A DNA stretch of 64,000 nucleotides from Daphnia pulex. Lineage: Eukaryota; Arthropoda; Branchiopoda; Diplostraca; Daphniidae. The stretch is taken from NCBI RefSeq assembly GCF_021134715.1, contig NC_060021.1, positions 4,464,001 to 4,528,000 on the forward strand, in the 5' to 3' direction. A model generated the notes under the pieces. It did not search any database, was not told the origin of the DNA, and saw nothing but the letters and a program-made list of their open reading frames with translations. Position numbers and translations under genes: made by a program. Positions 1 through 11,048 of this stretch are shown one piece after another. Position 1 is the first letter of the stretch. Each line of letters starts with the position of its first letter.

Positions 1-450
1 ACACCGAAATACCCCATTTTTGACGGAGGTCGTTTTCGGATCGTTATCCGGAAAAGGACTCTAAAAATCCGGACTAGGTCGATATTGTTCAGAATCGCAA
101 GGCGATTCTAACGGAACAAAGTCTAGATTTTTATCTTGTTTCGTTCCCGAGATAATCGGGATTGAAAATCGTGAAATATCACAAAAACCTAAAGTCTCCC
201 CCTCCGACTACATCGCTTTTAGCCGTATATTCGGCTTCTAAAAAATTAATTATTACAAAATATAGCCCTTTCATCTTTCTTCAAGATTCCAAAAGGATTT
301 TAAATAATTCTTTAAGATGTTCGAGGTATCACGATTTTCGTGACACCCCCATTTTGACAAATTTTTCAGGCATTTTATTTGGCGTTGCCGATTGCCGTAT
401 ATGTGACCCCCACTCCTTAGCCCCCCAAAATTAGAACCAAAAGTGAAACA
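1..450. other. Noncoding, nothing recognised
   Basis: No convincing coding potential. The only open frame (162-434) is compositionally ordinary and has no motif I recognise. No RNA gene or repeat seen up to the TA that precedes the MITE. Confidence 0.6.
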
Positions 451-452
451 TA

Positions 453-1059
453 CAGTACCTACCTAAAGTTTGGGAACGCGCGCGCGCTCGAGAGAACCTT
501 ATGGAGTTTGGTTTTTTTTCTCGGCGATCATAAAAATCACCCACGCCAGGTTGTCACCCCCTCATAAGCGCGCGATTTCTCTGTTTAACAGAGAAAAAAG
601 CACGTGGGGTGGAAATGGGGGGGGGGGGCGGGAAGAAAGGGACAAACACGGGCAATAAAATAAAAACTGTTTTAAATTAATAATTGACTAGATTATATAT
701 GACGCACAAAATCTGAAAATAAAGACTTCTGTTGAGCTTGCGAAGTTCTTCATTTCAGAGTTTTCCGCGTCTTCCTAGCTCTACCCGTTCTTTAGTTATT
801 CCCCTTCAAAGTACGCTAATTTGCATGGAGCACTATAGAGTGTTCCCAAACTTAGGGATCCATTTTAAACCTACCCTCCCCTTAATAGGAAAAATATGAA
901 AAAAAATCAGCTTATTGCTACTTATAATGGCTACGGCCAAAAAAAATTTCATCGCGATCCGACGAAAATTGGATTTTTTTGATCGCCGAGAAAAAAAGCC
1001 AAACTCCATAAGGTTCTCTAGCGCGCGTGCGCGCGTTCCCAAACTTTACGTAGGTACTG
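453..1059. mobile_element. MITE with TA target duplication (Tc1/mariner-like ends)
   Basis: About 80 bases at the left end (CAGTACCTACCTAAAGTTTG onward) recur in inverted orientation at the right end, ending GTAGGTACTG. Both arms carry a CG-alternating stretch and a shared run reading TTATGGAGTTTGG. TA dinucleotides flank both ends (451-452 and 1060-1061), as expected for a Tc1/mariner-type insertion. The 607-base length and lack of a transposase frame make it nonautonomous. A further segment near 840 resembles the arm tip, so an internal duplication or nested relic is possible. Confidence 0.7.
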
Positions 1060-1061
1060 TA

Positions 1062-2412
1062 GTTTCCCACAATGTGGGTAGGTGGCTTTCAAAATAAAAT
1101 CACTGTTCGGATTTTTTTGGACCATATTGTACAATCCAGTTTGGCGGCGTCCATCTTTCGGGGCAGTTCTTTCAAAGTTTAAATATCAGATAAAAATATG
1201 CAAATTAAGGGAAGGAAGAGATCGAATCTAAACTAATTCAGTTTTTCTTTTTCCCCCTTAAACTCAACTTCCTTTTCGAAAACGCGCGAAATGGAAATCC
1301 ATGATGGCAGCTTATTGAATTACAATTTTCCATTTTCTTTCTCGAAGCTAGGGGATGGGTGAGGGAAACCGAAAAAAATAGACAAGATCAGACGGGAAAA
1401 ACTTCGAAACAAGGTCATGTTGACCTTCATTTGCATATTTTAAAGGCCAAAAAGGACAAGTGACCGATATGCAAATAAATAATCACGAAGAATGTCAACC
1501 TTGCATCAGGTCAGCTGACGATTTGAAAAAACGATTAACAACCCATGATTAGAATGGCAAGAAAGTCCTCCGAGCGATTTAAGTATACAGTAGGACACAT
1601 AATGAATGACCATAGTTTACCACTATTAAGCCCCTAACAAGGCTATGAATGATTACGTCAAGGAAAGTTCATTTACTTGTAGAGCAGTCTAGTTCGGTCT
1701 AGCTCTTAAACAGTATAAATATTCGAATTTGAGCAAGGTAGCATACTCACGGCTGCAATCTTTTCAACTGTTCTCCTTTGCAGCAGAGTTTAAGTTATGT
1801 AGCTGTGGGCACGGCTTTTAACCCCAAATAAACGAGTTGCAGTACAGTACACATCACAAATATTGGCTCACCCCTTGCCAATTGTGGTGTTTTAACCCGC
1901 GCGAGATAGGCCCTACGGTGTCTCGCACGGGAATTTTTTTTTTAAATATTTATTTTAATTGTAGAGCCATCGTTTTTTTTCATCGGAAAGATAAAGAACT
2001 CTTCTTTATTTTTCTGATTTTTATTTCTAATATTATTCACGGGTTTAAGGAGATATTTGATAGACCACAATTATTGGCTCACCTACGGGAAATCTAGCTC
2101 AGCGTGTCCCTACCCGCGGCATATCCCGAGGGTAAATGGTGACAAAAACAACTTTTTTTGTCAGCATTTCCCCTTTCTTTGTTTCCCGCCATACCCTCGG
2201 GGTATGCCAAAATCGATCGGACATCTAAAAAGAGAAGGGATTACTATCGGATGTGAAATTGAATTTAAAAGCACGTTTACCAGGCTTATTAATACCCAAA
2301 CTGAAAGCAACGGTGGCACACATAATATTAAAATAGAGTTTCAAGTAGCATTTTTAGAATATATAATAATAAACATCTTTGAATAACAAGTTATTCGCAG
2401 ACATTTCAAATT
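1062..2412. other. Noncoding stretch
   Basis: AT-rich sequence with no supported gene. It contains two short related segments with the words TATTGGCTCACC near 1860 and 2075, and the inverted repeat listed at 2118-2208. Open frames at 1837 and 2057 have no recognisable motif. Confidence 0.5.
2118..2208. repeat. Inverted repeat / hairpin
   Basis: Arms 2118-2134 (GGCATATCCCGAGGGTA) and 2192-2208 are inverted copies with one mismatch, separated by 57 bases that also show looser inverted similarity (GTGACAAAAAC versus CTTTGTTTCCCG). It could be a very short MITE or a hairpin. No target duplication identified. Confidence 0.55.
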
Positions 2413-3110
2413 TCAAAAAATTTGAAATGAATTCACATTAAGAATTACAATAATTACACAAAAAAACTTTGACTTTGCCTGACGAACTTTTCGTTTCTCT
2501 TCCTCTAGACCACCGTGATAGAAGGTGGCCGAAAACCCACACTTCACAAAAAAATCAGCAAGCTCTACACAGTTCTTTTGCGTGATACAATAAATGATAC
2601 CACATTGATTTGGATAATCCTCACTGATTAAACATTTCATCAACGCCGTGGCTTTTTCGTTGGACGTTTTGCTTATCAATGACAATTTCAAGTCATCACG
2701 GACACACTGGCCAACAGATCTAAATCAAGAAATAAAAACAACTCAAATATTGAAAATAATTAGGATTTCAATAAAAAATATTAACACGAACGGATCCATC
2801 AACTGCAGTGTCGAAATGATTTCGCGTTGTGTCCTTGCACTGGAAGTTCCGGTTAGCGCAACTATTGGCAGGGTAGGAAACACGTTACGTAACAATAAAA
2901 GATTGCCATACTCCTTTCTAATTAAAATTAAAATTAGAGCTAGCAATAATTTCAATTAAGAACCAAAACCTAAAGTCCAAGCCCCACGTAGTTATGCAAT
3001 GGGCTTCATCGATCGCTATCCGCAACAGTTCACCCTTTTGGTAGAGATCACTTTTCCCATTGTCGACAGCGAAAAGTTGTATACAGCAGTTGTATTTTCA
3101 GACAACTGGG
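2413..3110 (-). pseudogene. RecQ-family DNA helicase fragment (probable pseudogene)
   Basis: Three exon-like segments on the minus strand encode consecutive RecQ helicase motifs. About 3105-2970 carries IAIDEAHCITTWGLDFR, matching the DEAH box (motif II) and the RecQ aromatic-rich loop region. About 2917-2788 carries PIVALTGTSS, motif III. About 2719-2478 carries CGIIYCITQKNCVELADFF followed by FYHGGLEEEKR, motif IV and its downstream region. GT/AG boundaries can be placed at 2970/2918 and 2788/2720, although the last pair leaves an apparent phase mismatch. RecQ enzymes are 3'-5' ATP-dependent helicases in recombination and repair. The Walker A exon and motifs V-VI were not found beside it, so this looks like a partial or decayed copy. 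The RecQ assignment is firm; which paralogue cannot be said. Confidence 0.75.
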
Positions 3111-5900
3111 GTAGAATTCCAACCACGAATTTAAATTAAACAAAAGTTTTAAGTAAAATATGAACTAATTATGCTTTCAGTAAGACTTTCAACTTGACTT
3201 GGTAAAGCATTATCAAAATTATGTTTTACTTTAATAAGGAGGAGGTATTTTATATTGTATCAGCCAATGAGAATAACTTTGGAAGGCATGCAGGAATTTG
3301 GAATAGCAGACGACGATTTAATTTGTATTCAACTTTGCATTTGAAAAACTAAGTTTTTTCAATTGCTTTCACAAGTAGTTTTTATCATTGCAATAACAGC
3401 CATAGGACGTAAACGCCTCTGCAACATGGAAAAATAGTGAAATAAAAAATCAATAGAAAATGAGATAGAGCTCATCGCAAGAAAGGCATTAAAAGCAAAC
3501 TAGTTAGAATAAAGAGTCAAAACATTCTTGTTCGTAAATATTTCTCTAATTATTTTACTTATTGAGTGTTTTTTCTCAAGGATATTATTCTCGGCGCACA
3601 ATCAATTACAGTTATGACAAAATTAAACAGCAACACTGATATGAGATTTTCGCAATAATTAATCAACAATGCCCTAGCAAAGAACCCCGAGATAGGGAAG
3701 AAATAAAGAAAAAATTGAATAATTTTTCGTCCGAAGCTAAGAAAAATTTAAAAGAACATAAGAAGTCTCTAGAGAAACTGGTATTACATTTTTCATAATT
3801 TTATTACAATAAAAAAATTAAAGCAAACATGTTATCTAGGAAGAGAAAAGGTTCTGTGAACTAATTAACGAAATATTGTGATCATGATTAGGGGCAAAAG
3901 AAGTGCAGGTTTGCCAGGAAACAGCATATCTGAGTTAAAAAATCAATTTTAGATAAATCAAGCTAAATATGTTTGTATGGCAGTGTGAAGTAGAGACATA
4001 CGTTATTGAAAACACTCCGGATGGAATAGTTATATTTTCCAAACATCTGCCACAGTGTGAAATCCAGTACCTGTGATTTTGCGTAAGTTATAACTTTTTT
4101 TCAGCTAGGGGATTCACAATTTCAAATATTAAAATTGAACCACCAACCTTTCCTGTAAGCCATCGCGCTATCCATAACACCAATATCACCTTGACATTAT
4201 CATTTTCATTTCAGAGTAATCCGATATTGAAAACAAGGATTTACCTTTTTCTGTCGATTTTTTTTGAATTTTTTTGTAGGATTCTGTACATCTCCTTAAT
4301 GATGTGGAAAAATTGAAGTTAAAAAAAATCATAACCAGGCAGCGAGAACTCATCCGGGAATCCAATCCCGGGTTTCAAAAAGAATATTCCTTTTGAATTC
4401 TATATGGTCTATTGGCTAGGATACCTGGATTTCACCCAGCAGGTTCGGGACCGATTCTCAAAGTTCAAATTTATGAACAGCACAAAACAAAGCTGCCTCA
4501 GAGAAAAACCAGAAACCAAATCTTCTAGATACTTATGATAGGCTTATTTCCGTTGACACATAGATCATTTTATTTTATGAATATCAATGCACCTTCAAAC
4601 AGAAGTGCAAGAGAAGATCGAAAAACCTTCCTTCGTAGAACACTACCTGCTTATTCCATATAACTACTAATCTGCCACTTATTCTTGTAGATCATTTTTA
4701 TTTTGTAGATGATGCACTAGATAGATCGCAACTTAAATCCAAAATCTCTCCAACTTAATGAAAAAAAAACTTAGCTCTAAGAGAAATATTCTCAGGCCTT
4801 GAAATCGTTCACATTTGGAAAAATCTTAGACCTGTTGATTCTGAACATACTTTTCAATACGGGAACGGTTCATCATGAATCAATCAAGTTTATTCCAGTA
4901 GAGATAACGGTGAACACATTAGAAATATACAACTTTGACCCTTGTCCATTAGTGACCACCACTCCTTAGAATGTTAAATTCTTAATTTCGGCACTGTAAC
5001 AGGAAACTGTTCCAATAATATTAAACTCTGGAAACAAACTACTGCTGTGTTGTCGGAATATGCATAAAAAATGAAATGAAACCATTAAGTAACAATTCCT
5101 TGAATAATAATTTTCGGGGGATTGATTTTGTAAACTGTTGGGGAAATATTTTTTAGTCAGTTGTCAAAAGAGTAAAAAATAATGTATTTTTGTAAAGAAC
5201 GAAAAAATCTGATAAGGTACACAAAGTTATTTTATCAAGCATGCATTCAAGACATACTATACACTGAACCACTTGATTGGATTACCTTTAGAGATTTGAG
5301 GTCATCCTTAAAGTCCTCGTAAGAGAGTCCTCTTCAAAGGTTTGCTGTTTGATCACATTCATTTGAGGGTCCTGATATTGAAGATTCAAATGTACTGTGT
5401 TTCTCGTGAAGAAAACTCGAGAAAACTTTCTCAACTTCCAAATTGACCCTCTTACTCAAGGATGACTTAAATAGAACCATTTTAGATCATTTTAAAAATA
5501 TATTTTAGATACTTCTCCTCCTATTTACTTCATTTACTAGAAAGGGACTCTTTTTCCAAATCACAAGGGCGAGCCGCAATTCGTCTTATTCCCAAGTCAA
5601 ATGGTTCATTTGGGGAATCTGGATTAAATAACGGCGCGGGTTCTGGGGCATAAATAAAATTGGCGTTGTGCACGACCTGAGCCGGTAGACGGCCAGCGTA
5701 TTCTCTTCCAGGGATGGTTTTTCTATTTTCATCTCCAATTCAGGAGTTTCATTTAAGCAGAGCCAATTCTATTACGGGGAATGGTTACGATCAACGCAGA
5801 ATTCGGCAAGCTAACGAATAATAACAGTTGCACGAGAAAATGAACTTTGACAAATAAAGAACTGAAGTTAGGGACATTCTGTCACTGCACTACATTGCTT
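3111..5900. other. Noncoding stretch with a tRNA relic
   Basis: Nearly 2.8 kb of AT-rich sequence without a supported protein gene. Apart from the tRNA-Glu relic at 4398-4469 I see no structure. A 25-codon open stretch around 5575 vaguely resembles a DIRS reverse transcriptase finger but is too short to call. Confidence 0.5.
4398..4469 (+). pseudogene. tRNA-Glu(TTC)-like pseudogene
   Basis: The stretch TGGTCTATTGGCTAGGATAC matches the D-arm of eukaryotic tRNA-Glu, followed by CCTGGATTTCACCCAG (anticodon arm, TTC). The acceptor and T stems no longer pair properly and the T-loop reads GGACCGATTC, so it is probably a dead or SINE-derived relic. Confidence 0.6.
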
Positions 5901-5929
5901 TCAAAATTTTGTGTTTGACAATTTTGATT

Positions 5930-6111
5930 GATTAACCACCTAGTTGACTACCTCGTTGACGACGTTTGCCACATTGATGATGACGCTGTTGACGCTGTTG
6001 GCCACGCTGTTGATATTATTGACGACGTCTTGGTTCTCTTTGTACTGAGTGGAACATCATCATCAGCTCAATTCTTCTTCCTCCCCAGCCAGGACCAACT
6101 ATCGGAGGTTA
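5930..6111 (-). pseudogene. Gag-terminal-exon-like coding relic (R/Q-rich)
   Basis: Read on the minus strand, a pyrimidine tract ending TTTGCAG at 6112 is followed by an open frame with PPIVGPGWGGRRIEL, then FHSVQREPRRRQ, one stop, and an R/Q/G-rich stretch (YQQRGQQRQQRHHQCGKRR). The same order, a GPGWGGRR-like block, an (L/M)xxFHS block with EPR, then a Q/H/R-rich tail, recurs on the plus strand at 57466-57855 and 61845-62040. By analogy with the RG-rich final exon of the DIRS element at 25773-25839 I infer the last exon of a Gag-like protein. Parent element not identified; a nonsense codon is present. Confidence 0.45.
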
Positions 6112-6414
6112 CTGCAAAGAGGTAAGTGAATAAGAGTGTGAGAAGAAAAATACCAATACAAGTAAGTCCAAGAGTAAGAGGGAAGATAGTTAAAGAATAA
6201 GAGGGGATATAGTGAAAGAAAACTAGCCACCGTTATGAAAAGCCAAGAATTGTGCGTAACGCAGTTGCTGAATTTGTATTCAAATCCGTTTCTGAAGGTA
6301 TGATTTATATGTTTAAGACTTTTTTGAATTTCGCGATGGGCGTTCGAGGCGGCCATCGTCCTTGAACGCTATAACAAAGTGGTACCAACTGTCTTCCTTG
6401 AAACGCAAGTAAAT

Positions 6415-6487
6415 CGAGCTTGCCAGGAGTCAAACCTGGAATCTACTGATCCGTAGTCAGGCGCGTTATCCATTGCGCCACAAACCC
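6415..6487 (-). tRNA. tRNA-Arg(ACG)
   Basis: 73 nt; acceptor GGGTTTG pairs with CAAGCTC using two G:T pairs; anticodon loop CTACGGA gives ACG. The T-loop reads TTTGACT, with T in place of the usual C56, a change shared by every Arg copy in the array that is complete at this position. Functional status is uncertain for that reason. Confidence 0.8.
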
Positions 6488-6665
6488 ATATTATACGACA
6501 AACAATACTAATTGTCAAAAACAACTACTTGTTTTGGACAGAAAGTGATCAGATTTGAATCATGTCTTTACTAGTGAAGTCATGTTTTAAGCCTTTAACA
6601 TCAATTGAATTTATTATTACTGTTCATACGATCTTCACTTAATTTTTTATAGAGAGAATAATACA

Positions 6666-6738
6666 GCCCGGTTAGTTCAGACGGTAGAGCGCAGGACTTT
6701 TAATCCTGAGGTCGAGGGATCAAGTCCTTAATCGGGCG
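6666..6738 (+). pseudogene. tRNA-Lys(TTT), degenerate
   Basis: Acceptor GCCCGGT/ATCGGGC and anticodon loop CTTTTAA are intact, but the T-arm reads GAGGGATCAAGTCCTTA, with T54 changed to A and the outer stem pair broken. Differs from the other Lys copies, so it diverged separately. Confidence 0.65.
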
Positions 6739-6864
6739 TGAAACGTAGGATGTGTACTAGATATGTGGTGGTGTTTGATACGGGATAATTATCCTGTAAT
6801 TCAATGGTGCAGATAAACTGAGATAATCTGGCTTTAGATGAAAAACGTCAAGGAATGAAATGTC

Positions 6865-6946
6865 GACGAGGTGACCGAGCGGTTAAGGTGATGGAATACT
6901 AATCCAATGTGCATTGCACGCATGGGTTCGTATCCCATCCTCGTCG
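6865..6946 (+). pseudogene. tRNA-Ser-like, altered anticodon loop
   Basis: Type II tRNA with long variable arm and intact acceptor GACGAGG/CCTCGTC. The anticodon stem-loop reads TGGAATACTAATCCA, giving ACT in place of the GCT of the other copies, and the T-loop is TTCGTAT with the conserved A58 replaced. Probably nonfunctional. Confidence 0.65.
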
Positions 6947-7064
6947 AAAGGAGTAGTTAGGGATATTGGCAACTGTAACGCACTCCAATTGCTATGCAGT
7001 GGTGGGGTTCAAGGAATGTCAATGTAGAAACTTAGTCTTCAAGCCACGGTATCAAAAGTACTAA

Positions 7065-7136
7065 TGTTCAATGGTGTAATGGTTAGCACTTCAGACACTG
7101 ACTCTAACAATCTGAGTTCAAATCTCAGTAGGACCT
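7065..7136 (+). pseudogene. tRNA-Gln(CTG), degenerate
   Basis: Same overall layout as the intact Gln copies. The first acceptor bases differ (TGTTCAA) and the anticodon loop is CACTGAC, replacing the universal U33. T-arm CTGAGTTCAAATCTCAG is intact. Confidence 0.65.
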
Positions 7137-7503
7137 ATTTTACCAGATAGCGAGATAGTTGCAAGAAAGGCCAGTCAAGATTTTTTCCCACAGTGCAACC
7201 CTCTCTTTTAGAGCTTATGCATTGCGTTGCTGATGGATTAGGGTACTTGGTTCTTGTGAGTTATTCTACAACAGTACGTTATTACGCCAGGCTGTCGGAG
7301 GGTGCTGTACATGTTTGTTGCAAATCGTTATTTCTTCAAGTCACCGCCATTGCCACTTCAAAGTTTTTCTGTTTGCATCCATCCCCAAATACATCCGAGG
7401 GACACTATATCTTGCAAACAGCCTACAATTAGCAAACAACAATTTCGTAGTGGCGAGCACAACCCCATTGACGTAAAAACCATAATCGACGTAAACACCA
7501 CAA

Positions 7504-8155
7504 GGGCCATTCCATGGTATTTCAATTTTTTTTGTCGCGGTACCTCGCCGATTTTAAAAAAAAAAATACAGTGTGTTTCCTGTAATGATTATATTACAGT
7601 GTAAAAATTTCAGATTTTTTGGATCAGTGGTTGGGCGGGAATTCTCGTTCCAATTTTCAGTTTTTTTGCGGGAGCGTAGTGCGGAATTTGCACTAAAACG
7701 CTAATAAAACGGCAGAGGATTGAGCGATTGAGATCGGACAAAAACCAAAAAAAAAGAAAAAAAAAATGCTATTTTTTGGTTTTTGTCCGAGTTTAATTAG
7801 TCATTTTCAAGATTACGCAATCTTCATTAAAAAAAAAAAACTTTGATGGCAAATATCTCCGTTCTCGAACGGCGGAGCGGGACGCGACTTGCGACATTCG
7901 ATAGACCGTCTTTATTTTTATTTATACTGTAATAATTTTCGTCCTTCCGGTCTTAACATTCTAGTTATTAATTTTTAAAATTCTAGCAAAATCCCTATCC
8001 TTTAACACAGGCGGCAGCGCCCCTCAGAATCGCCGAAAAAGGGGAGCCGCGCGCGAACCGCCTCATCGTTAACAGCTCCCATGGGTCTTCTCGACCTTGT
8101 ATCTAGCTTGTTATGTATGACCAGAACTTTGCGAAAAAAAGAAGGTTCTCTTTCA
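7504..8155 (+). repeat. Left terminal inverted repeat of the Sola-like element
   Basis: About 652 bases, nearly identical (small indels in A/T runs and a few substitutions) to the inverted copy at 11049-11698. It includes an internal hairpin at about 7736-7791, CGGACAAAAACCAAAAAA opposite its complement, with an AT-rich loop. Confidence 0.9.
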
Positions 8156-8250
8156 GCGTAACTCTTTTTTTTTAAAAAAACGGCAGTTTTTGGTGAACTG
8201 AGGTGTAGTTAGGTCATGCTGTAGTGCTGTGTCAGTTTAGTTTTTGAAAA

Positions 8251-11006
8251 ATGGAGGAAAGTTGTTGTGTGGGGAAAATAGTTGAGAGCCCATGCAATTT
8301 AAAGCATTATTCGTCGATTGCTGAAAGTATCCCGCTCTGTGATTTAACATTAGATGAGCAGCGAGTGATAAAATTACGCGTTAAATCAGAAAACATTTCT
8401 TTCATTTGCCGTCATCATTTGTTTGTGTTCTTAACTTACTATGATAGGATTTGGAAGAAAAGTCTATGCTGTGATCCATATTCCAAACACGGAAATAAAA
8501 GTGTGAAAGGTGATAAGACAATCTCACTGGAGTTAAGTGATAAAATAATCTGTGCAACAAATTCAGTGATGCGGCTCATTCCAGGCGAGAAAATTTGTCC
8601 GCGTTGCAAAAAACTACTAAATGAAGTTATTGAACGTGGTTATTTAACACCAGAAAAAATTCGGCCACAGTTATCGCATGAAAATAATGATGCAGATGAA
8701 GAGCTATTCGAAAGTCCAACAACAATCGGCAACACACCGTCACGTCACTTAGTGTCCGTTCTTTCGGAAGCATCAGTTATAACTCCAGTATCCGATCTTT
8801 CAAAGTGCAACCGGAAAAGGCGTTTGCAAATATGTGAAAAGGTGCTAAACAAAGTGAGGAGGAAAATGTTGCCTGAAACCCCGGATCCGGAAATTTTTCT
8901 TGCAAGCGACTTCGAAAATTTATTGACATCAATCAGAAAAAAGGTATATTTGCTTAATTCAATCATATTAATTTTTCTAAACACAACCTATGTATCTACA
9001 GATTAAAGTTTGTAAAAAGCGGAGCGAAATTTTGCAACTATTGACCTTGGCACCGAGCAGTTGGACAATAAGCCAATCGGCATCATTCTTTGGAGTTACG
9101 GAATATACGGTTATTAAAGCGTCAGCTATAAAGAACAGCAAAGGGATATTATCGCTACCTGATCAAAGGAAAAAACGTCGGTCTTGCATCAGCGACAGTA
9201 ATGCTTTTATTTTCTTTATACATCCTTCCCGCATAACCTTATAACAAATATTTTTTAACAGGTGATAAACAGACAATCATTGACTTCTACGTGTCGGACG
9301 AATACAGCCGTCAATTACCGGGAATGCGGAACGTGAAAAGTGTGAAACTTCCCGACGGACAAAGAATAAAGATGCAAAAGCGGCTACTTCTTTGCAATAT
9401 AGCAGACTTGCATATTGAATATAAGAAGAAAATGAACTTAACTACTGGATCAAGAAAACCACTTGGATTTTCTATATTTGCGTCTCTACGCCCGTCCCAT
9501 GTCGTAACTGTCGGCGCTGGCGGAACACATTCAGTGTGTGTCTGTGTTTATCATCAAAACGTAAAGCTGATGCTCAGCGCAATCGACGTAGTGAATGAAA
9601 AGAATCTTTTTATGGATAAAATCATCTGTTCTGTCCACAACCAGGTACTGCAATATTCACTGAAATTATTTTAAATATGTTTTAATAAGAATTTTTGTGC
9701 AGGAATGTATGATGGATCGATGCGCAGCATGTCCTGGTACGGAAAACCTCAAAGCGTTTTTAGATCAGCTGACGGAAGAAGAGCCCTATGAAATAAATTA
9801 CAAGAAATGGACGCAGACCGACGGGAGTAAGCTGGAATCTATCACTGAAGACAAAGATGATTTCCTGGAATCTCTGGTAATCCTCATCTCCAACTTGACT
9901 AAACATCATTATATCGCTCGTGCTCAAAGCGCATTTTTCGTCAAGTGCAAAGAAGAAATTACCCAAGAGAGTTGCGTGTTGATAAGTGACTTCTCCGAAA
10001 ATTTTTCATTCGTCATTCAAGATTGTGTTCAAGGATATTACTGGATGAACCAACAAGCGACCGTTTTGCCATTTCTAGCTTATCTAAAAAATGAGGAAGG
10101 TGAACTTTGTTCAGCTAGTATGTGCGTCATCAGCGATCACTTAACACATGATCTGGAGCTGTAAATGCGTATCTCAAGCCCGTCCTGAACCACATAAAGT
10201 CCGTCTATCCTTTCATTAAAAATGTCAAATATTTCACTGACGGTTCGTCGGCGCAATATAAGAATAAGAAAAACTTTGCTAATCTGTGCGCACACGAACA
10301 GTCTTTCGGTCTTAAAGCTGAGTGGCACTTTTCTGCGTCTTGCCACGACAAGAGCGCTTGCGACGGGATTGGCGGCACTATTAAACGGCTTGCTCGCTTA
10401 GCTAGTCTGCAAAGACCTTTATCTGATCAAATAACTACCCCAATTCAGCTTTTTGAATGGGCAAAAGATCATGTAGACATAATGATGTTTTATGTTGAAA
10501 AACAACAAGTTGAACTTAATTCTGTTGAGATTGAACGGAGAATGGCAGATGCATTGCCAATAAAAGGTACGAGATCTTTTCACTGTTACGTGCCCCTTAA
10601 CGCTTATCAACTCAAAGTTTCCGCTTTATCTTGTGATACCGATTTTCAAGTCTTTAATGTACTCCCTGAACCACGCAACCCATTTGATTTCACTTCATGT
10701 CTAGTCCAAAATTTCATTGCATGGGTATCTCAAGATGATGGTTTATGGCACTTTGCTCAAATTATTTCAACTAACCCAGAAAATGAGGAATATCTTGTCA
10801 AGTTTCTAGCCCCAGACGGGGAATCTGGGTTTCTTAAAGGTTACAAATTTAAAAATGTCGATTCTCGTGTTGCAGTTTCTGATGTGTTGTGTAAAGTTAT
10901 GTCCCTTCACAGTACTAGTAAAAGATCCCGTATGTTAAAAGTGAACCAAGATGAATTTACAAAGATAAATGAAAAATATACTCGCCATATGGCGAATGGA
11001 GAATAA
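8251..11006 (+). pseudogene. Sola-like transposase, four exons, one frameshift
   Basis: Exon 1 8251-8943 starts MEESCCVGKI and has a cysteine-rich region (ICRHH, LCCDP, ICPRCKKLL) suggesting zinc binding. Exon 2 9002-9197 has a helix-turn-helix-like stretch (TISQSASFFGVTEYTVIKAS). Exon 3 is 9262-9644. Exon 4 from 9703 begins ECMMDRCAACPG. All three introns are short, have GT/AG borders and keep the frame. Candidate DDE residues lie in LISDFSENFSF, YFTDGSSAQYKN and KSACDGIGGTIKR. The C-terminal part, FIAWVSQDDGLWHFAQII then YLVKFLAPDG, looks like a Tudor/SH3-type barrel. Near 10155 the frame shifts by one base, with a stop at 10162-10164, between the first and second catalytic blocks; the second frame then runs cleanly to 11006. 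So it is dead, or the shift is a sequencing error. Confidence 0.8.
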
Positions 11007-11048
11007 ATAAATCTTATTTTTTTGTGTGTTAAGTTGTTAAGTTAAGTG

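Noticed and set aside
162-434. 90-codon open frame at the window start
   Set aside because: No motif, no homology recognised, length within chance expectation for this composition.
4105-4185. Possible minus-strand tRNA relic (ATAGCGCGATGGCTTACAG ... GGTGGTTCAA)
   Set aside because: Box-like words are present but no cloverleaf could be drawn and no isotype assigned.
5563-5660. Short stretch resembling a DIRS reverse transcriptase finger (IRLIPKSNGSFG)
   Set aside because: Only about a dozen residues, no supporting downstream motifs.
7193-7432. A 79-codon frame repeated in several tRNA cassettes (also at 20069, 26640, 27966)
   Set aside because: It lies in the Gln-Met spacer and is carried along by cassette duplication; the unit at 18.8 kb has an in-frame TAG and the frame depends on a non-ATG start. 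No sign of selection on the protein.
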